NCBI GenBank assembly: GCA_023431345.1
Contig: JAEYWK010000063.1
Coordinates: forward strand, 1-64,000
DNA from: Pseudomonadota bacterium
Lineage (GTDB): Bacteria > Myxococcota_A > Polyangia > Polyangiales > Polyangiaceae
DNA: 64,000 bases
Direction: 5' to 3'
Below the pieces are notes generated by a model that saw only the letters and a list, made by a program, of their open reading frames with translations, did no database searches and was not told the origin of the DNA. Shown here piece by piece: positions 26,040-33,758 of this stretch (positions within the stretch are counted from its first letter, which is position 1; every line of letters begins with the position of its first letter). The position numbers were made by a program, and so were the translations under genes.

Positions 26040-26635
26040 TGCAAGCGCCGCGAGGCGGTTGGGTGATCGGCGCGAGCCTCTTACTCACCGCCTGCAGCGG
26101 TGCGGCTACCGTCCCTGCCGCGGGTCCCGCTCCCGCTGCGGGCTCGGCCGCGATCTCATCGTCGCCGAGCTCACTGTTGCCGAGCGCTACGACCGCGACC
26201 GGGCCCGAGCAGTGCGGCAACGCCAGCGACGACAATCAGAACGGCTTGATCGACGAGGGCTGCGGGCTAGCGCAGGGGCTGGTTCAGTTCTTGGCCGGCT
26301 GGAGCGCCTCCAAGGCCGACGTCGACTTGCGGGTATTCGATCCCAACGGCGAGCTGATCGAGGTCGGGCGGGTCGCGCGGAGCGGCCTGACGAAAGATCG
26401 CGATTGCCCCGGCCGCGGCACCGAATGTCAGGGAAACAATCTGGAGAACGTGTATTTGGCCGAAGGCGAGCCCCTGAAGGGCGAGTACCGGCTGCGCCTG
26501 CGGCTGGAATCGCTGGGGGGCGAATCGCCACCCATTCGTGTCACGCTGGGCGCCCGTTTGGGTCCAGTATCGCGCTCCTACGAGGTTTTGCTGGAAACGC
26601 CGGAAGCCGAGCGTGAAATCCGGCTGCGGCTCTGA
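26039..26635 (+). CDS. Lipoprotein with calcium-loop-like DDNQNGLIDEGC motif
   Basis: 198 residues. The signal peptide ends in LLTAC. A Ser/Pro/Ala linker follows, then CGNASDDNQNGLIDEGC, a motif common in myxobacterial secreted proteins and resembling a thrombospondin-type-3 calcium loop. A beta-rich C-terminal domain (VDLRVFDPNGELIEVG, YRLRLRLESLGG) resembles a pre-peptidase C-terminal or galactose-binding-like module. ATG 26039 overlaps the HEAT gene stop (TGATG), indicating coupled expression; the two may form one envelope complex. Confidence 0.75.
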   Translation: MQAPRGGWVIGASLLLTACSGAATVPAAGPAPAAGSAAISSSPSSLLPSATTATGPEQCGNASDDNQNGLIDEGCGLAQGLVQFLAGWSASKADVDLRVFDPNGELIEVGRVARSGLTKDRDCPGRGTECQGNNLENVYLAEGEPLKGEYRLRLRLESLGGESPPIRVTLGARLGPVSRSYEVLLETPEAEREIRLRL

Positions 26636-26769
26636 TGGCGGGGTCATTTTCCGGCCAATTGCCCGCGCTCAGGAATGAACGGACACGCGCGTGGCTTCTC
26701 GGCCCCACAATGCTATTGTCAATCAGCTCCGCCCTGCGGCAGTGTCCCGCCCGCCCGGAGGCCTAAATC

Positions 26770-26964
26770 ATGGGTTCCCTCTCTCCCGTCCACTGGCTCC
26801 TCGTGATCGTCGTTGCTCTGCTCCTCTTCGGACCGGGGCGCCTTGCCGGCGTTGGCAAAGGCCTCGGTGAAGGCATCCGTTCCTTCAAGAAGGGCCTGAA
26901 CGAAGACGAGACCGACGACAAAGCGGGCAAGCCGCAGCTCTCGGAAAAAAAAGACGAGGCCTGA
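26770..26964 (+). CDS. tatA: Twin-arginine translocase subunit TatA
   Basis: 64 residues: one N-terminal membrane helix (HWLLVIVVALLLF), the conserved FGPGRL hinge, and an amphipathic helix LGEGIRSFKKG followed by a charged tail. TatA oligomers form the Tat pore. tatBC are not adjacent, so this may be a solitary paralogue. ATG 26770 follows GGAGG with a good spacer. At least one Tat-like substrate candidate is present in the window (55286-56257). Confidence 0.9.
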   Translation: MGSLSPVHWLLVIVVALLLFGPGRLAGVGKGLGEGIRSFKKGLNEDETDDKAGKPQLSEKKDEA

Positions 26965-26985
26965 GCCGGGGCGCTTCGAGCGCGC

Positions 26986-27096
26986 TCAGCTCTTAGGTGT
27001 TTTGTCGGTCGCGCGCGCGCGTTGCGCCTCTTGATAGGTGCTCCAAATGATGAGCGCGACCAGGGCGACGAGCGGAATACCAGCCGGAAAGTACAT
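26986..27096 (-). CDS. Small single-span membrane protein (36 aa)
   Basis: A short frame encoding MYFPAGIPLVALVALIIW followed by a charged tail ending KTPKS. It looks like one membrane helix with a positive cytoplasmic tail. It converges on tatA and is divergent from the extensin-like gene. It is too small for homology judgement by eye; the hydrophobic block and clean termination argue for a real gene. Confidence 0.4.
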   Translation of the reverse strand: MYFPAGIPLVALVALIIWSTYQEAQRARATDKTPKS

Positions 27097-27171
27097 GGCG
27101 TTGCTCGCCACTCTAGCGCAGAACGCCCGCGAAGTTGGCAAGCGCGAAACGGCTGTGTCACAGATCGGGGT

Positions 27172-27921
27172 ATGTCGCGCGCACGACTCGGGGCCCGCCT
27201 GCGAGCGGGGGCGGCGCTGGCTTGCTTCGCGGCCGGGCTCGCCGCGCCGCTGACGAGCCGCGCCGAGCCGACGCTGCTCGCGTCGTATCAAGAGCCTCTG
27301 CCGGCGCCGAGCGCGGGCAAGGGCTCTCTGGCTTCGCGCTGGGCCAGCTTGTCGGGCCCGCAGTGCTTGAACGAGATCGCGCGGCGCAAGCTCGAGGTGA
27401 AGCGCTGGCGCGGCGCCGCGCTCGGCGTGAATACGCCCGTCAGGGTGAAGGGGCCGCTCGGCGGCGTGCGCTACGTGACGCCCGGCGCCAAGAGCCCCTA
27501 CGGCATCTTGGATTGCCGGCTCGCCGTGACGCTCGCGGATTTGGGAGAGCGCCTGCGTCAGCACGGCGTCGTCGAGGTGGGGGTCGACAACATGTATCGG
27601 CCCAAAGCTCGCCTGCCCGGCAAGAAGAAGCCGAGTCAGCACTCGTATGGGCTCGCCATCGACGTCACACGCCTGAAGCTCGAAGACGGCACGGAGCTGA
27701 GCGTCGAGCGCGATTTTCAGGGCGCCATCGGTGAGCCCGTGTGCGGCACCGAGGCGCGCACGGAGCTCTCCAAGGCGGCCGGCAAGCTGCGTGACGTGAT
27801 CTGCGACGTCGCGCGGGCCGAGCTGTTCCACCACATTTTGACGCCGAACCACAACGCCGCCCACCGCGATCATTTCCACCTCGACATCGCGCGCGGCGTG
27901 CGACGACGCGTCATCGAGTAG
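27172..27921 (+). CDS. Extensin-like / M15-fold peptidase-like exported protein
   Basis: 249 residues with an N-terminal signal peptide (ALACFAAGLAAPLTSRA). The C-terminal two thirds match the extensin-like C-terminal domain: CLNEIARRKL, YGILDCRLAVTLADL, QHSYGLAIDV and HRDHFHLDIARG. The His and Asp residues in SYGLAIDV and HRDHFHLD are the positions that bind zinc in D-Ala-D-Ala (M15) peptidases, so a peptidoglycan role is likely. ATG 27172 directly precedes the signal peptide; the longer frame has none. Confidence 0.85.
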   Translation: MSRARLGARLRAGAALACFAAGLAAPLTSRAEPTLLASYQEPLPAPSAGKGSLASRWASLSGPQCLNEIARRKLEVKRWRGAALGVNTPVRVKGPLGGVRYVTPGAKSPYGILDCRLAVTLADLGERLRQHGVVEVGVDNMYRPKARLPGKKKPSQHSYGLAIDVTRLKLEDGTELSVERDFQGAIGEPVCGTEARTELSKAAGKLRDVICDVARAELFHHILTPNHNAAHRDHFHLDIARGVRRRVIE

Positions 27922-27962
27922 TCGGGCCCAGCTCGCGATCGCGAACGAGCGCGACGGCGACG

Positions 27963-27991
27963 GACGAGAGCACGGGAGCCGCGCTCTCGTC
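27963..27991. terminator. Inverted repeat between convergent genes, possible bidirectional terminator
   Basis: GACGAGAGC and GCTCTCGTC form a perfect 9-bp stem with an 11-nt loop, between the ends of the extensin-like and dedA genes. There is no T-tract, so intrinsic termination is unproven. Confidence 0.4.
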
Positions 27992-28002
27992 GGCAGCGGT
28001 AC

Positions 28003-28701
28003 TCAGCTGTTGGTGGGGGCGGACGCGGTCTTCGGCTTGAAGTACTCGCGGGCGATCTCGATCACCATCGGTAGCACGCTGATGCCGATGATCGCGAAGA
28101 TCACCAGCTCGAAGCGCGTCTTGACGATCTCGGAGTCGGCGAAGACGTAACCGAGCGGAACGAGCAGCCCGACCCACAGCGCCGCGCCCAGGATGTTGAA
28201 GAGCACGAAGCGGCGGTACTGCATCTGGCCGACGCCGGCCACGAACGGCGCGAAGGTCCGCACGATCGGCACGAAGCGGGCGATGATGATCGCCTTGGAG
28301 CCGTACTTCTCGTAGAAGAGCTGCGTCTTGAGCAGGTGCTTCTTGTTCAGGAGGCGCGAGCTCTCGCTGTTGAACACCTTCGGGCCGAGCGCCTTGCCGA
28401 TGTGGTAGTTCACGCCGTCGCCCAGCACTGCCGCCACGAACAAGACCGCCATCGTGATCGGCAAAGACGGCATGAAGCCGTCGACGGGCAGGTTGAGCTG
28501 CGCCGGGTCCATCGCGCAGAGCACGCCGATCGCGAACAGCAGCGAGTCACCGGGCAAGAACGGCGTCACCACCAAGCCCGTCTCCGCGAAGACGATCGCG
28601 AACAGAGCGAAGTAGAGCGAGGGCCCCATCGTCTGCGTCATGTGCACGAGGTGCTTGTCGATGTGACGAATGAAGTCGAAGATGGCTAAGATGGCGCTCA
28701 C
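28003..28701 (-). CDS. DedA family membrane protein
   Basis: 232 residues with several membrane segments. DedA/SNARE-associated motifs are FAETGLVVTPFLPGDSLLF near the N-terminus, GDGVNYHIGKALG, and the basic FYEKYGSKAIIIARFVPIVRTFAPFVAGVG. DedA proteins are proton-linked lipid transporters/flippases (undecaprenyl phosphate or phosphatidylethanolamine) of the inner membrane; which lipid is unknown here. The start is GTG 28701. Confidence 0.92.
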   Translation of the reverse strand: MSAILAIFDFIRHIDKHLVHMTQTMGPSLYFALFAIVFAETGLVVTPFLPGDSLLFAIGVLCAMDPAQLNLPVDGFMPSLPITMAVLFVAAVLGDGVNYHIGKALGPKVFNSESSRLLNKKHLLKTQLFYEKYGSKAIIIARFVPIVRTFAPFVAGVGQMQYRRFVLFNILGAALWVGLLVPLGYVFADSEIVKTRFELVIFAIIGISVLPMVIEIAREYFKPKTASAPTNS

Positions 28702-29103
28702 GTAGGCTCGCTGGCTCGGGGTCGAGCGTGGGGCTTACAAGCCATCCTGCGAGGCGGCAAGTCCAGCCAGGGCGTCGCCGGAGCTGCCCCGTAGGATAGC
28801 GGGTCGATTTCCCTACCGATCGGATGTCCCGCTCGCCCGGCGACGAAGAGCTGCGTCGAAAGCGGGCCGAACCGCCACCGGCCTCTGCTTCGGCGCTGGG
28901 TCGATTCGAGCCATATTCGCGTTTTCCCGGGGATTCGGGGCGCCGTTTGCTTGCCTGTAGCGGGCCGGGCAGCTTCGCGAATCATGAGTCCGGACACGGA
29001 GTTACGACCGCGGGCGGCGAGCCCGGCCAGCGCCGCGCGAGCCTACCTACGCGAGCAGCGCGCTTTCACAGCGGCGTAGGCGAGGCGCTACCGTAGGCCG
29101 CGC
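28702..29103. other. Intergenic region, no supported gene
   Basis: A 402-bp gap between dedA and the next minus-strand gene. A 90-codon plus-strand frame (28824-29096) has no domain, no signal and no ribosome-binding site, so I do not call it. Near 29060-29085, CCTACGC and GCGTAGG form a 7-bp stem downstream of the glycosyltransferase, which might act as a weak terminator. Confidence 0.4.
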
Positions 29104-30321
29104 TCAGGGCCGCTTGGCGAACGCGTCTTCCAGCAAGCCGAGCAGTTTGTCGACGCGGCTGTCCCAGCTGTTTTGAGCAGCGAGGCTCAAGCGCGCTCGC
29201 CGGTTCGGCTCAGCGTCGTCGGTGGCTGCGGCGTCGCAAGCGGAGACGAACTCATCTGCGGTGTGCGCGACCCGCACGGCGCTCCAGTACTGCTCTACTG
29301 CGGGCAGCGGGCTTATCACCACGGGGCGGCCCGACGCGAGCATCTCGAAGAACTTGATCGGGAACACGCCCTGCGTGTACTCGTTCAAGCGATAGGGAAT
29401 GACCGCGACGTCGAAGCCCTTCACGTAGCCTGGCAGCTGCTCGTAGGCGCGATGACCGAGCAGGTGCACGTTGGGCTTGCGGGCGAGCTTGCCGACGTCG
29501 GTGCTCGGATCCGCGACGCCGGTCGGCCCGATGAGCACGATGCTGTAGCCCGGGCGCGCCTCCGCCAGCGCCAGTACCCAGTCTAGGTTCAGCTTGTAGT
29601 CGCTCACCGCACCGATGAAGCCGATGACGGGGCGCGGCAGGTCCGCGACGTCGGCGGGGACGGTGAGCTCCGGGTCGAGGGCCTTGCCGAAGTGCTCGGC
29701 GTCGCCGACGTTGTGCACGAAATGGGTGCGCCCCGGGGCGAGGCTTCGCTTCGTCTCGTATAAGGCGGGGGCGGTGCACGAGACCACGTCTGCCACCTCA
29801 CACAGGCGTCTCTCACGCTCGCTGATCCACGCCTTGCGGCTGCGAAATTCGGGGAACGCCGAGTACTCGTCGACGCAGTCGTAGAGAATGAGGCTGTGGG
29901 GGATGCGGGCGACGGCGTCGCCGTAGCCCGGGTGATAGACCCACAGCACCGCGTCGTCGATGCCTTGCGCGGCGAGCCAGCGCTGCACCACGTTCACGCG
30001 GTGCTCGAACTCGCTATAGCGGCGCAGGGCGTGCCCGCTCCCCACGAAATTGAGCCACGGCGTCCACACGTCGAGAACCTCGAGCCCCTCCGGGACGCGA
30101 CGCAGCGCGGCCTCGCGCCAGAAATTGCCGAGGCTCACGTGCGTGCGAGGGTCGGCCTGGCGCGCGCGCTGCACGAAGCGGAGCGGGCTCTGCTGCCGGA
30201 AGTCGACGAACACCACGCGGTGCTGCGCGGCGACTCGGCTCATGATGTGGTGCTTGTTCGTCCACATCCGGTCGTCCCAAGGCTGGGACGAAAAGCAGAC
30301 CACGGTTCGCGGCTTCGACAA
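29104..30321 (-). CDS. Glycosyltransferase (GT4-like)
   Basis: 405 residues with a two-domain GT-B fold. The N-terminus is VVCFSSQPWDDRMWTNKHH. Mid-protein motifs are LILYDCVDEYSAFP and VVSCTAPALYETK, then FIGAVSDYKLNLDW. The C-terminal donor domain has VAVIPYRLNEYTQGVFPIKFFEML and ASGRPVV, the E-x7-E-like region of GT4-type enzymes. The family resembles the teichuronic-acid/WbpX-type transferases of surface glycans. It lies 79 bp downstream of a second glycosyltransferase on the same strand. Sugar specificity is unknown. Confidence 0.88.
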   Translation of the reverse strand: MSKPRTVVCFSSQPWDDRMWTNKHHIMSRVAAQHRVVFVDFRQQSPLRFVQRARQADPRTHVSLGNFWREAALRRVPEGLEVLDVWTPWLNFVGSGHALRRYSEFEHRVNVVQRWLAAQGIDDAVLWVYHPGYGDAVARIPHSLILYDCVDEYSAFPEFRSRKAWISERERRLCEVADVVSCTAPALYETKRSLAPGRTHFVHNVGDAEHFGKALDPELTVPADVADLPRPVIGFIGAVSDYKLNLDWVLALAEARPGYSIVLIGPTGVADPSTDVGKLARKPNVHLLGHRAYEQLPGYVKGFDVAVIPYRLNEYTQGVFPIKFFEMLASGRPVVISPLPAVEQYWSAVRVAHTADEFVSACDAAATDDAEPNRRARLSLAAQNSWDSRVDKLLGLLEDAFAKRP

Positions 30322-30400
30322 GGCCGGCGTTTCTAGAGCCCTTTCGTGCTTGCGGCAAGCCGAAGCGGCGACGCCAGCCGGGCCGAGCCGAGGCGGCGCG

Positions 30401-31540
30401 TCACGTCCGTCGAAGATCCTCGACGAGCTTCACGGCCAGCGCTCGCGAGTCGAACTCAGCTTCTACCAGCGCTCGCGCGCGCCTCGTCGTGTCGCTCCAT
30501 CCTGCTGGCGCGTGCGCCCAGCGGACGATCGCGGCGGCGAGGGCTGGCGCGTCGCGCTCGGGCACGCAAAAGCCCGTCTCGCCGTCGCGCACCAGCTCCG
30601 GGATGCCGCTGTGCTGCGTCGAGATCACGGGCAGCCCCTGCGCCATCGCCTCCATCAACGCCACCGGGATGCCCTCCATGTCACCGTCGGCTGCGGTCAC
30701 GCTCGGGGCGAGGAAGCCGTGCATCTGCTGCATGAGCGCCTGTACGCTGGCGCTGTCGAGCGGCCCGTGGAAGCGAACCTTCTCGCTGATGCCCAGCGCC
30801 GCCGCTTCGCGTTCGAGCTGGGCGCGCAGCGGCCCGTCACCCACCACGTGATATTCGATCGGCGCAGGCAGCTGCTTCTCCGCCAGCGCGAGCGCCGCGA
30901 TCGCGTAGCTGAGCCCCTTCTTCTCGATCAGGCGCGCGACGCTGAGCAGGCGTAGGGGCTCGCCCGGCAGCGGCGCCCGCTCACGGTAGGGGAGCGCGGC
31001 GCAGTCGACCCCCATGTGCCGCACGCGCAGTTTGTGGGGAGGCGCGCCCATCTGCGTGAGCAAGCTCCGCCAGTGCTCGCTGATGGGCAGCAGCAGCTCC
31101 GCTTCGGCGAACAGCTTGGCGTAGTAGTCGCGGGGATGGTTCTTGAACCAAACCGTCAAGTCGTAGGCGTGGAAGAACACCGCCAGCTTGCCCGCGAGCA
31201 GCCCCAGCTCTCGCAGAGCTCGGCCATGCTCGCCGATGGGTCCGAAGTGGCAAACGATCGCGTCGAAGCGCTGCGGCTCGGCGCGCGTCATCTTGGCGAG
31301 CAGCGCGCGCCAGCGCGTCTTCACGTTCTTCGGCCCGTTCAGGTAAGTCGTGCGCGAGAGCAGGCCGAGCCGATGAACCTCCGGGTGCAGGACGGCCTCT
31401 CGGGGGCGATCGAAGGCGAAGATGCGCACGTCGTGCCCGAGCGCGAGCAAGCAACAGATCTGCTGCAGCACGAACGTTTCGGAGAGCTTCGGGAAGGAGC
31501 CCGCAAGCAGAGCGATGCGAAGGCGCGGGGCAGGGTTCAT
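30401..31540 (-). CDS. Glycosyltransferase family 4 (WcaL/colanic-acid type)
   Basis: 379 residues. The N-terminus, IALLAGSFPKLSETFVLQQI, is characteristic of WcaL/AmsK-like GT4 enzymes. The donor-site block is GDMEGIPVALMEAMAQGLPVIST and HSGIPELVRDGETGFCV. A FFHAYDLTVWF acceptor-domain segment is also seen. It is probably cotranscribed with the downstream glycosyltransferase and divergent from the methyltransferase/flippase genes; the 96-bp gap should hold both promoters. Confidence 0.9.
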   Translation of the reverse strand: MNPAPRLRIALLAGSFPKLSETFVLQQICCLLALGHDVRIFAFDRPREAVLHPEVHRLGLLSRTTYLNGPKNVKTRWRALLAKMTRAEPQRFDAIVCHFGPIGEHGRALRELGLLAGKLAVFFHAYDLTVWFKNHPRDYYAKLFAEAELLLPISEHWRSLLTQMGAPPHKLRVRHMGVDCAALPYRERAPLPGEPLRLLSVARLIEKKGLSYAIAALALAEKQLPAPIEYHVVGDGPLRAQLEREAAALGISEKVRFHGPLDSASVQALMQQMHGFLAPSVTAADGDMEGIPVALMEAMAQGLPVISTQHSGIPELVRDGETGFCVPERDAPALAAAIVRWAHAPAGWSDTTRRARALVEAEFDSRALAVKLVEDLRRT

Positions 31541-31636
31541 GAAGTCGGGAGGCGGAGGCTTACTCGGCCTTCCGGCGCGGGCAAGCTGGCCGGCGCGGTT
31601 GCTCCGGCAGGTGAAGCGAGTTAGGACCCGCGGGCC

Positions 31637-32212
31637 GTGTTCGTCGATGAAGCACAGTGGTTGCAGCAGACTTTGGCTGGCTTGAGCCTCTCCCGAGGTA
31701 GCACGCTCCTCGATATCGGTTCATCCACGCTCGAGTTCAGGACGGTCGTGCAGCCGCACATCGAGCGGCACGTCTTCGGGCCGCTGCGTGAGCGAGGTGT
31801 GGTCGTGAGCCACCTCGACGCGAGGAGCGCGCCTGGCGTCGACATCGTGAGCGACATCACGACCCTCGACGGCGTGCCTGAAGGCAAGTTCGACGCCGCC
31901 ATCTGCACGAGCCTGCTGGAGCACGTGCGAGATCGCGAGCAAACCGCGCGCAACATGGGTCGCGTGCTGGCGCCTGGCGGTGTGCTGCTGCTCACGGTGC
32001 CGCGCCGCTACCCGCTCCATTTCGATCCGATCGACACCGGCTTCCGGCCTACGCCCGAGGAGCTGAGCGCGCTCGTCCCTTGGCCCGACGTCCTCGAGCG
32101 CTCGGTGCTGACCATCCACCACCCCTTGCACTATCGCGGGCTACGCTGGCCGCGCCGCTGGCTTGCCCCCTGGCAGGTCAGTTGTCTCGTCGTCAGGAAG
32201 CCGGCGAGCTGA
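31637..32212 (+). CDS. SAM-dependent methyltransferase of the glycan locus
   Basis: 191 residues from GTG 31637. SAM-binding motif LLDIGSST is degenerate (LDIGSSTLEF instead of LDxGxGxG). DAAICTSLLEHVRDREQTARNMGRVLAPGGVLLLTVPRRYP is the motif II-III region of methyltransferase-11/23 proteins. It lies 4 bp upstream of the flippase gene, so it is likely in one operon and may methylate a sugar of the exported glycan. Confidence 0.8.
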   Translation: MFVDEAQWLQQTLAGLSLSRGSTLLDIGSSTLEFRTVVQPHIERHVFGPLRERGVVVSHLDARSAPGVDIVSDITTLDGVPEGKFDAAICTSLLEHVRDREQTARNMGRVLAPGGVLLLTVPRRYPLHFDPIDTGFRPTPEELSALVPWPDVLERSVLTIHHPLHYRGLRWPRRWLAPWQVSCLVVRKPAS

Positions 32213-32216
32213 CTGA

Positions 32217-33758
32217 ATGAAGGAGCCGCTCCAGCCGTCGGTCGTTCCTCAAGACGTCGCCGCCGCACCGGTGGTCGAGCCGACGCGCCCCGGCAACTTG
32301 CAGCTCGCGCGCGCGGCCCGCGGCGGGCTGTGGCTCGGCGCCGGACAGACGCTCGGCACCCTGGGCAGCTGGGTGTCGACGCTCGTGCTCGCGCGCCTGC
32401 TGGCGCCGGAGAGCTTCGGCATCGTCGGCATGGCGATGGTCGTCATCGGCTTCGTCAACACCATCGGCGATTTGGGCTTGGGCGCGGCCCTGATTCAGCG
32501 CAAGCACATCGACGAGGGCCACAAAGACTCCGCTTTTTGGCTGAGCTTCAGCATGGGCGTGCTGCTGTTCGGGGCCTGCGCGCTGAGCTCCCCGCTGCTC
32601 GCGCTGATCTACCGTGAGCCGCGCGTGTCGGGCGTGGTCGTGCTGGCGGCGTGCGCCCTGCTGCTCAGTCCGCTGTTCTCGACGCACGTCACGCTGCTCC
32701 GGCGCGAGCTGCAATTTGCGACGGTGGCCAAGGTCGAAGCGCTGCGCAGCTTGGTCAGCGGCGCCGCCGGTGTCACGGCCGCCGTCTGGGGACTGGGCTA
32801 CTGGGCGATACCGCTCGGGCCGCTCGTGGGCCAGCTGGTGGCGATCCCGATCTACTGGTCGGCGCAGAAGTTCCGCCCGGGGCTGCGCGGCAGCCGGCGA
32901 CACGTGCGTGAGCTCTTCGGCTTCAGCTTGTTCGTCGCCGGTGGCAGCGCGATCAACTTCCTCTCCGCGAACGTGGACTACCTGATCGTCGGTCGCGCGC
33001 TGGGGCCGGGCGCGCTCGGCATCTACACGCTCGCGTATCAGATCATCACCTTGCCGCTCGTGCAGATCTCGTCGCTGTTCAACCAGGTCATGTACCCGGT
33101 GTTTTCCGCGGCGCAGGATGACTTGGAGCAGTCGGGCAAGGCGTACCTCGACATTTCTCGCTCGCTCGCGCTCATCAGCTTCCCGATCTTGGGCTGGATC
33201 GCCGTCGTGGCGCCCGACTTGCTGTTCGTGATCTACGGCGACAAGTGGCTCGGCGCCGTCACGCCGCTGCGTATCTTGTGCGTAGCCGGAGCGATGAAGA
33301 GCGTGGGCACGTTCGTCGGCGTCGTCTACCGCTCGCAGGGGCGCAGCTACGTCGAGTTCTATTGGAACATCGCTTGGTTCATCGCCGTTACTTGCGGCGT
33401 GCTCGTCGGCGTGCGCTGGGGCTCGGCGGGCGTGGCGGTGGCCATCTCCGCGCTGTGCGTGCCGGGCGTGCTCTTCACGGAGTGGCTGGCATGTCGCTAC
33501 CTGCGCGTACCCTTCGAGCGCTTCCTGGGCGAGCTGATCGTGCCCTTCGTCGGCGTGAGCGCGTTGCTCGCGGCTGGCTTCGGGCTGCGGCCGCTGCTGG
33601 CGGCGCTTCCCCTGTCACCGCTGCTCGCGGCCGGTCTTCGGCTGCTGCTGCTCACCATCGCTTGCTTCGCTGCCTGCGCGGTCGCGCTGCGGGCGGTCGA
33701 GCCGCGCATCTACGCGCAGGTGCGAGCCTTCTTGGCTCACTTCGGTAAGCAGAAATGA
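32217..33758 (+). CDS. Wzx/RfbX-type polysaccharide flippase (lipopolysaccharide biosynthesis protein)
   Basis: 513 residues and about 14 hydrophobic segments. The WzxC-like N-terminal block is GLWLGAGQTLGTLGSWVSTLVLARLLAPE followed by FGIVGMAMVVIGF and LGLGAALIQRK. Later come NVDYLIVGRALGPGALGIYTLAYQI and FPILGWIAVVAPDL, typical of the colanic-acid-type MOP flippases that move undecaprenyl-linked repeat units. ATG 32217 follows the methyltransferase; its stop overlaps the next gene by ATGA. Confidence 0.92.
   Translation: MKEPLQPSVVPQDVAAAPVVEPTRPGNLQLARAARGGLWLGAGQTLGTLGSWVSTLVLARLLAPESFGIVGMAMVVIGFVNTIGDLGLGAALIQRKHIDEGHKDSAFWLSFSMGVLLFGACALSSPLLALIYREPRVSGVVVLAACALLLSPLFSTHVTLLRRELQFATVAKVEALRSLVSGAAGVTAAVWGLGYWAIPLGPLVGQLVAIPIYWSAQKFRPGLRGSRRHVRELFGFSLFVAGGSAINFLSANVDYLIVGRALGPGALGIYTLAYQIITLPLVQISSLFNQVMYPVFSAAQDDLEQSGKAYLDISRSLALISFPILGWIAVVAPDLLFVIYGDKWLGAVTPLRILCVAGAMKSVGTFVGVVYRSQGRSYVEFYWNIAWFIAVTCGVLVGVRWGSAGVAVAISALCVPGVLFTEWLACRYLRVPFERFLGELIVPFVGVSALLAAGFGLRPLLAALPLSPLLAAGLRLLLLTIACFAACAVALRAVEPRIYAQVRAFLAHFGKQK

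Noticed and set aside
26986..27879. Long minus-strand frame opposite the extensin-like gene
   Set aside because: Only the last 36 codons, with a membrane helix, look protein-like; the rest is shadow of the peptidase-like gene.
28824..29096. 90-codon plus-strand frame in the dedA-glycosyltransferase gap
   Set aside because: No ribosome-binding site, signal peptide or recognisable domain; codon use is not convincing.
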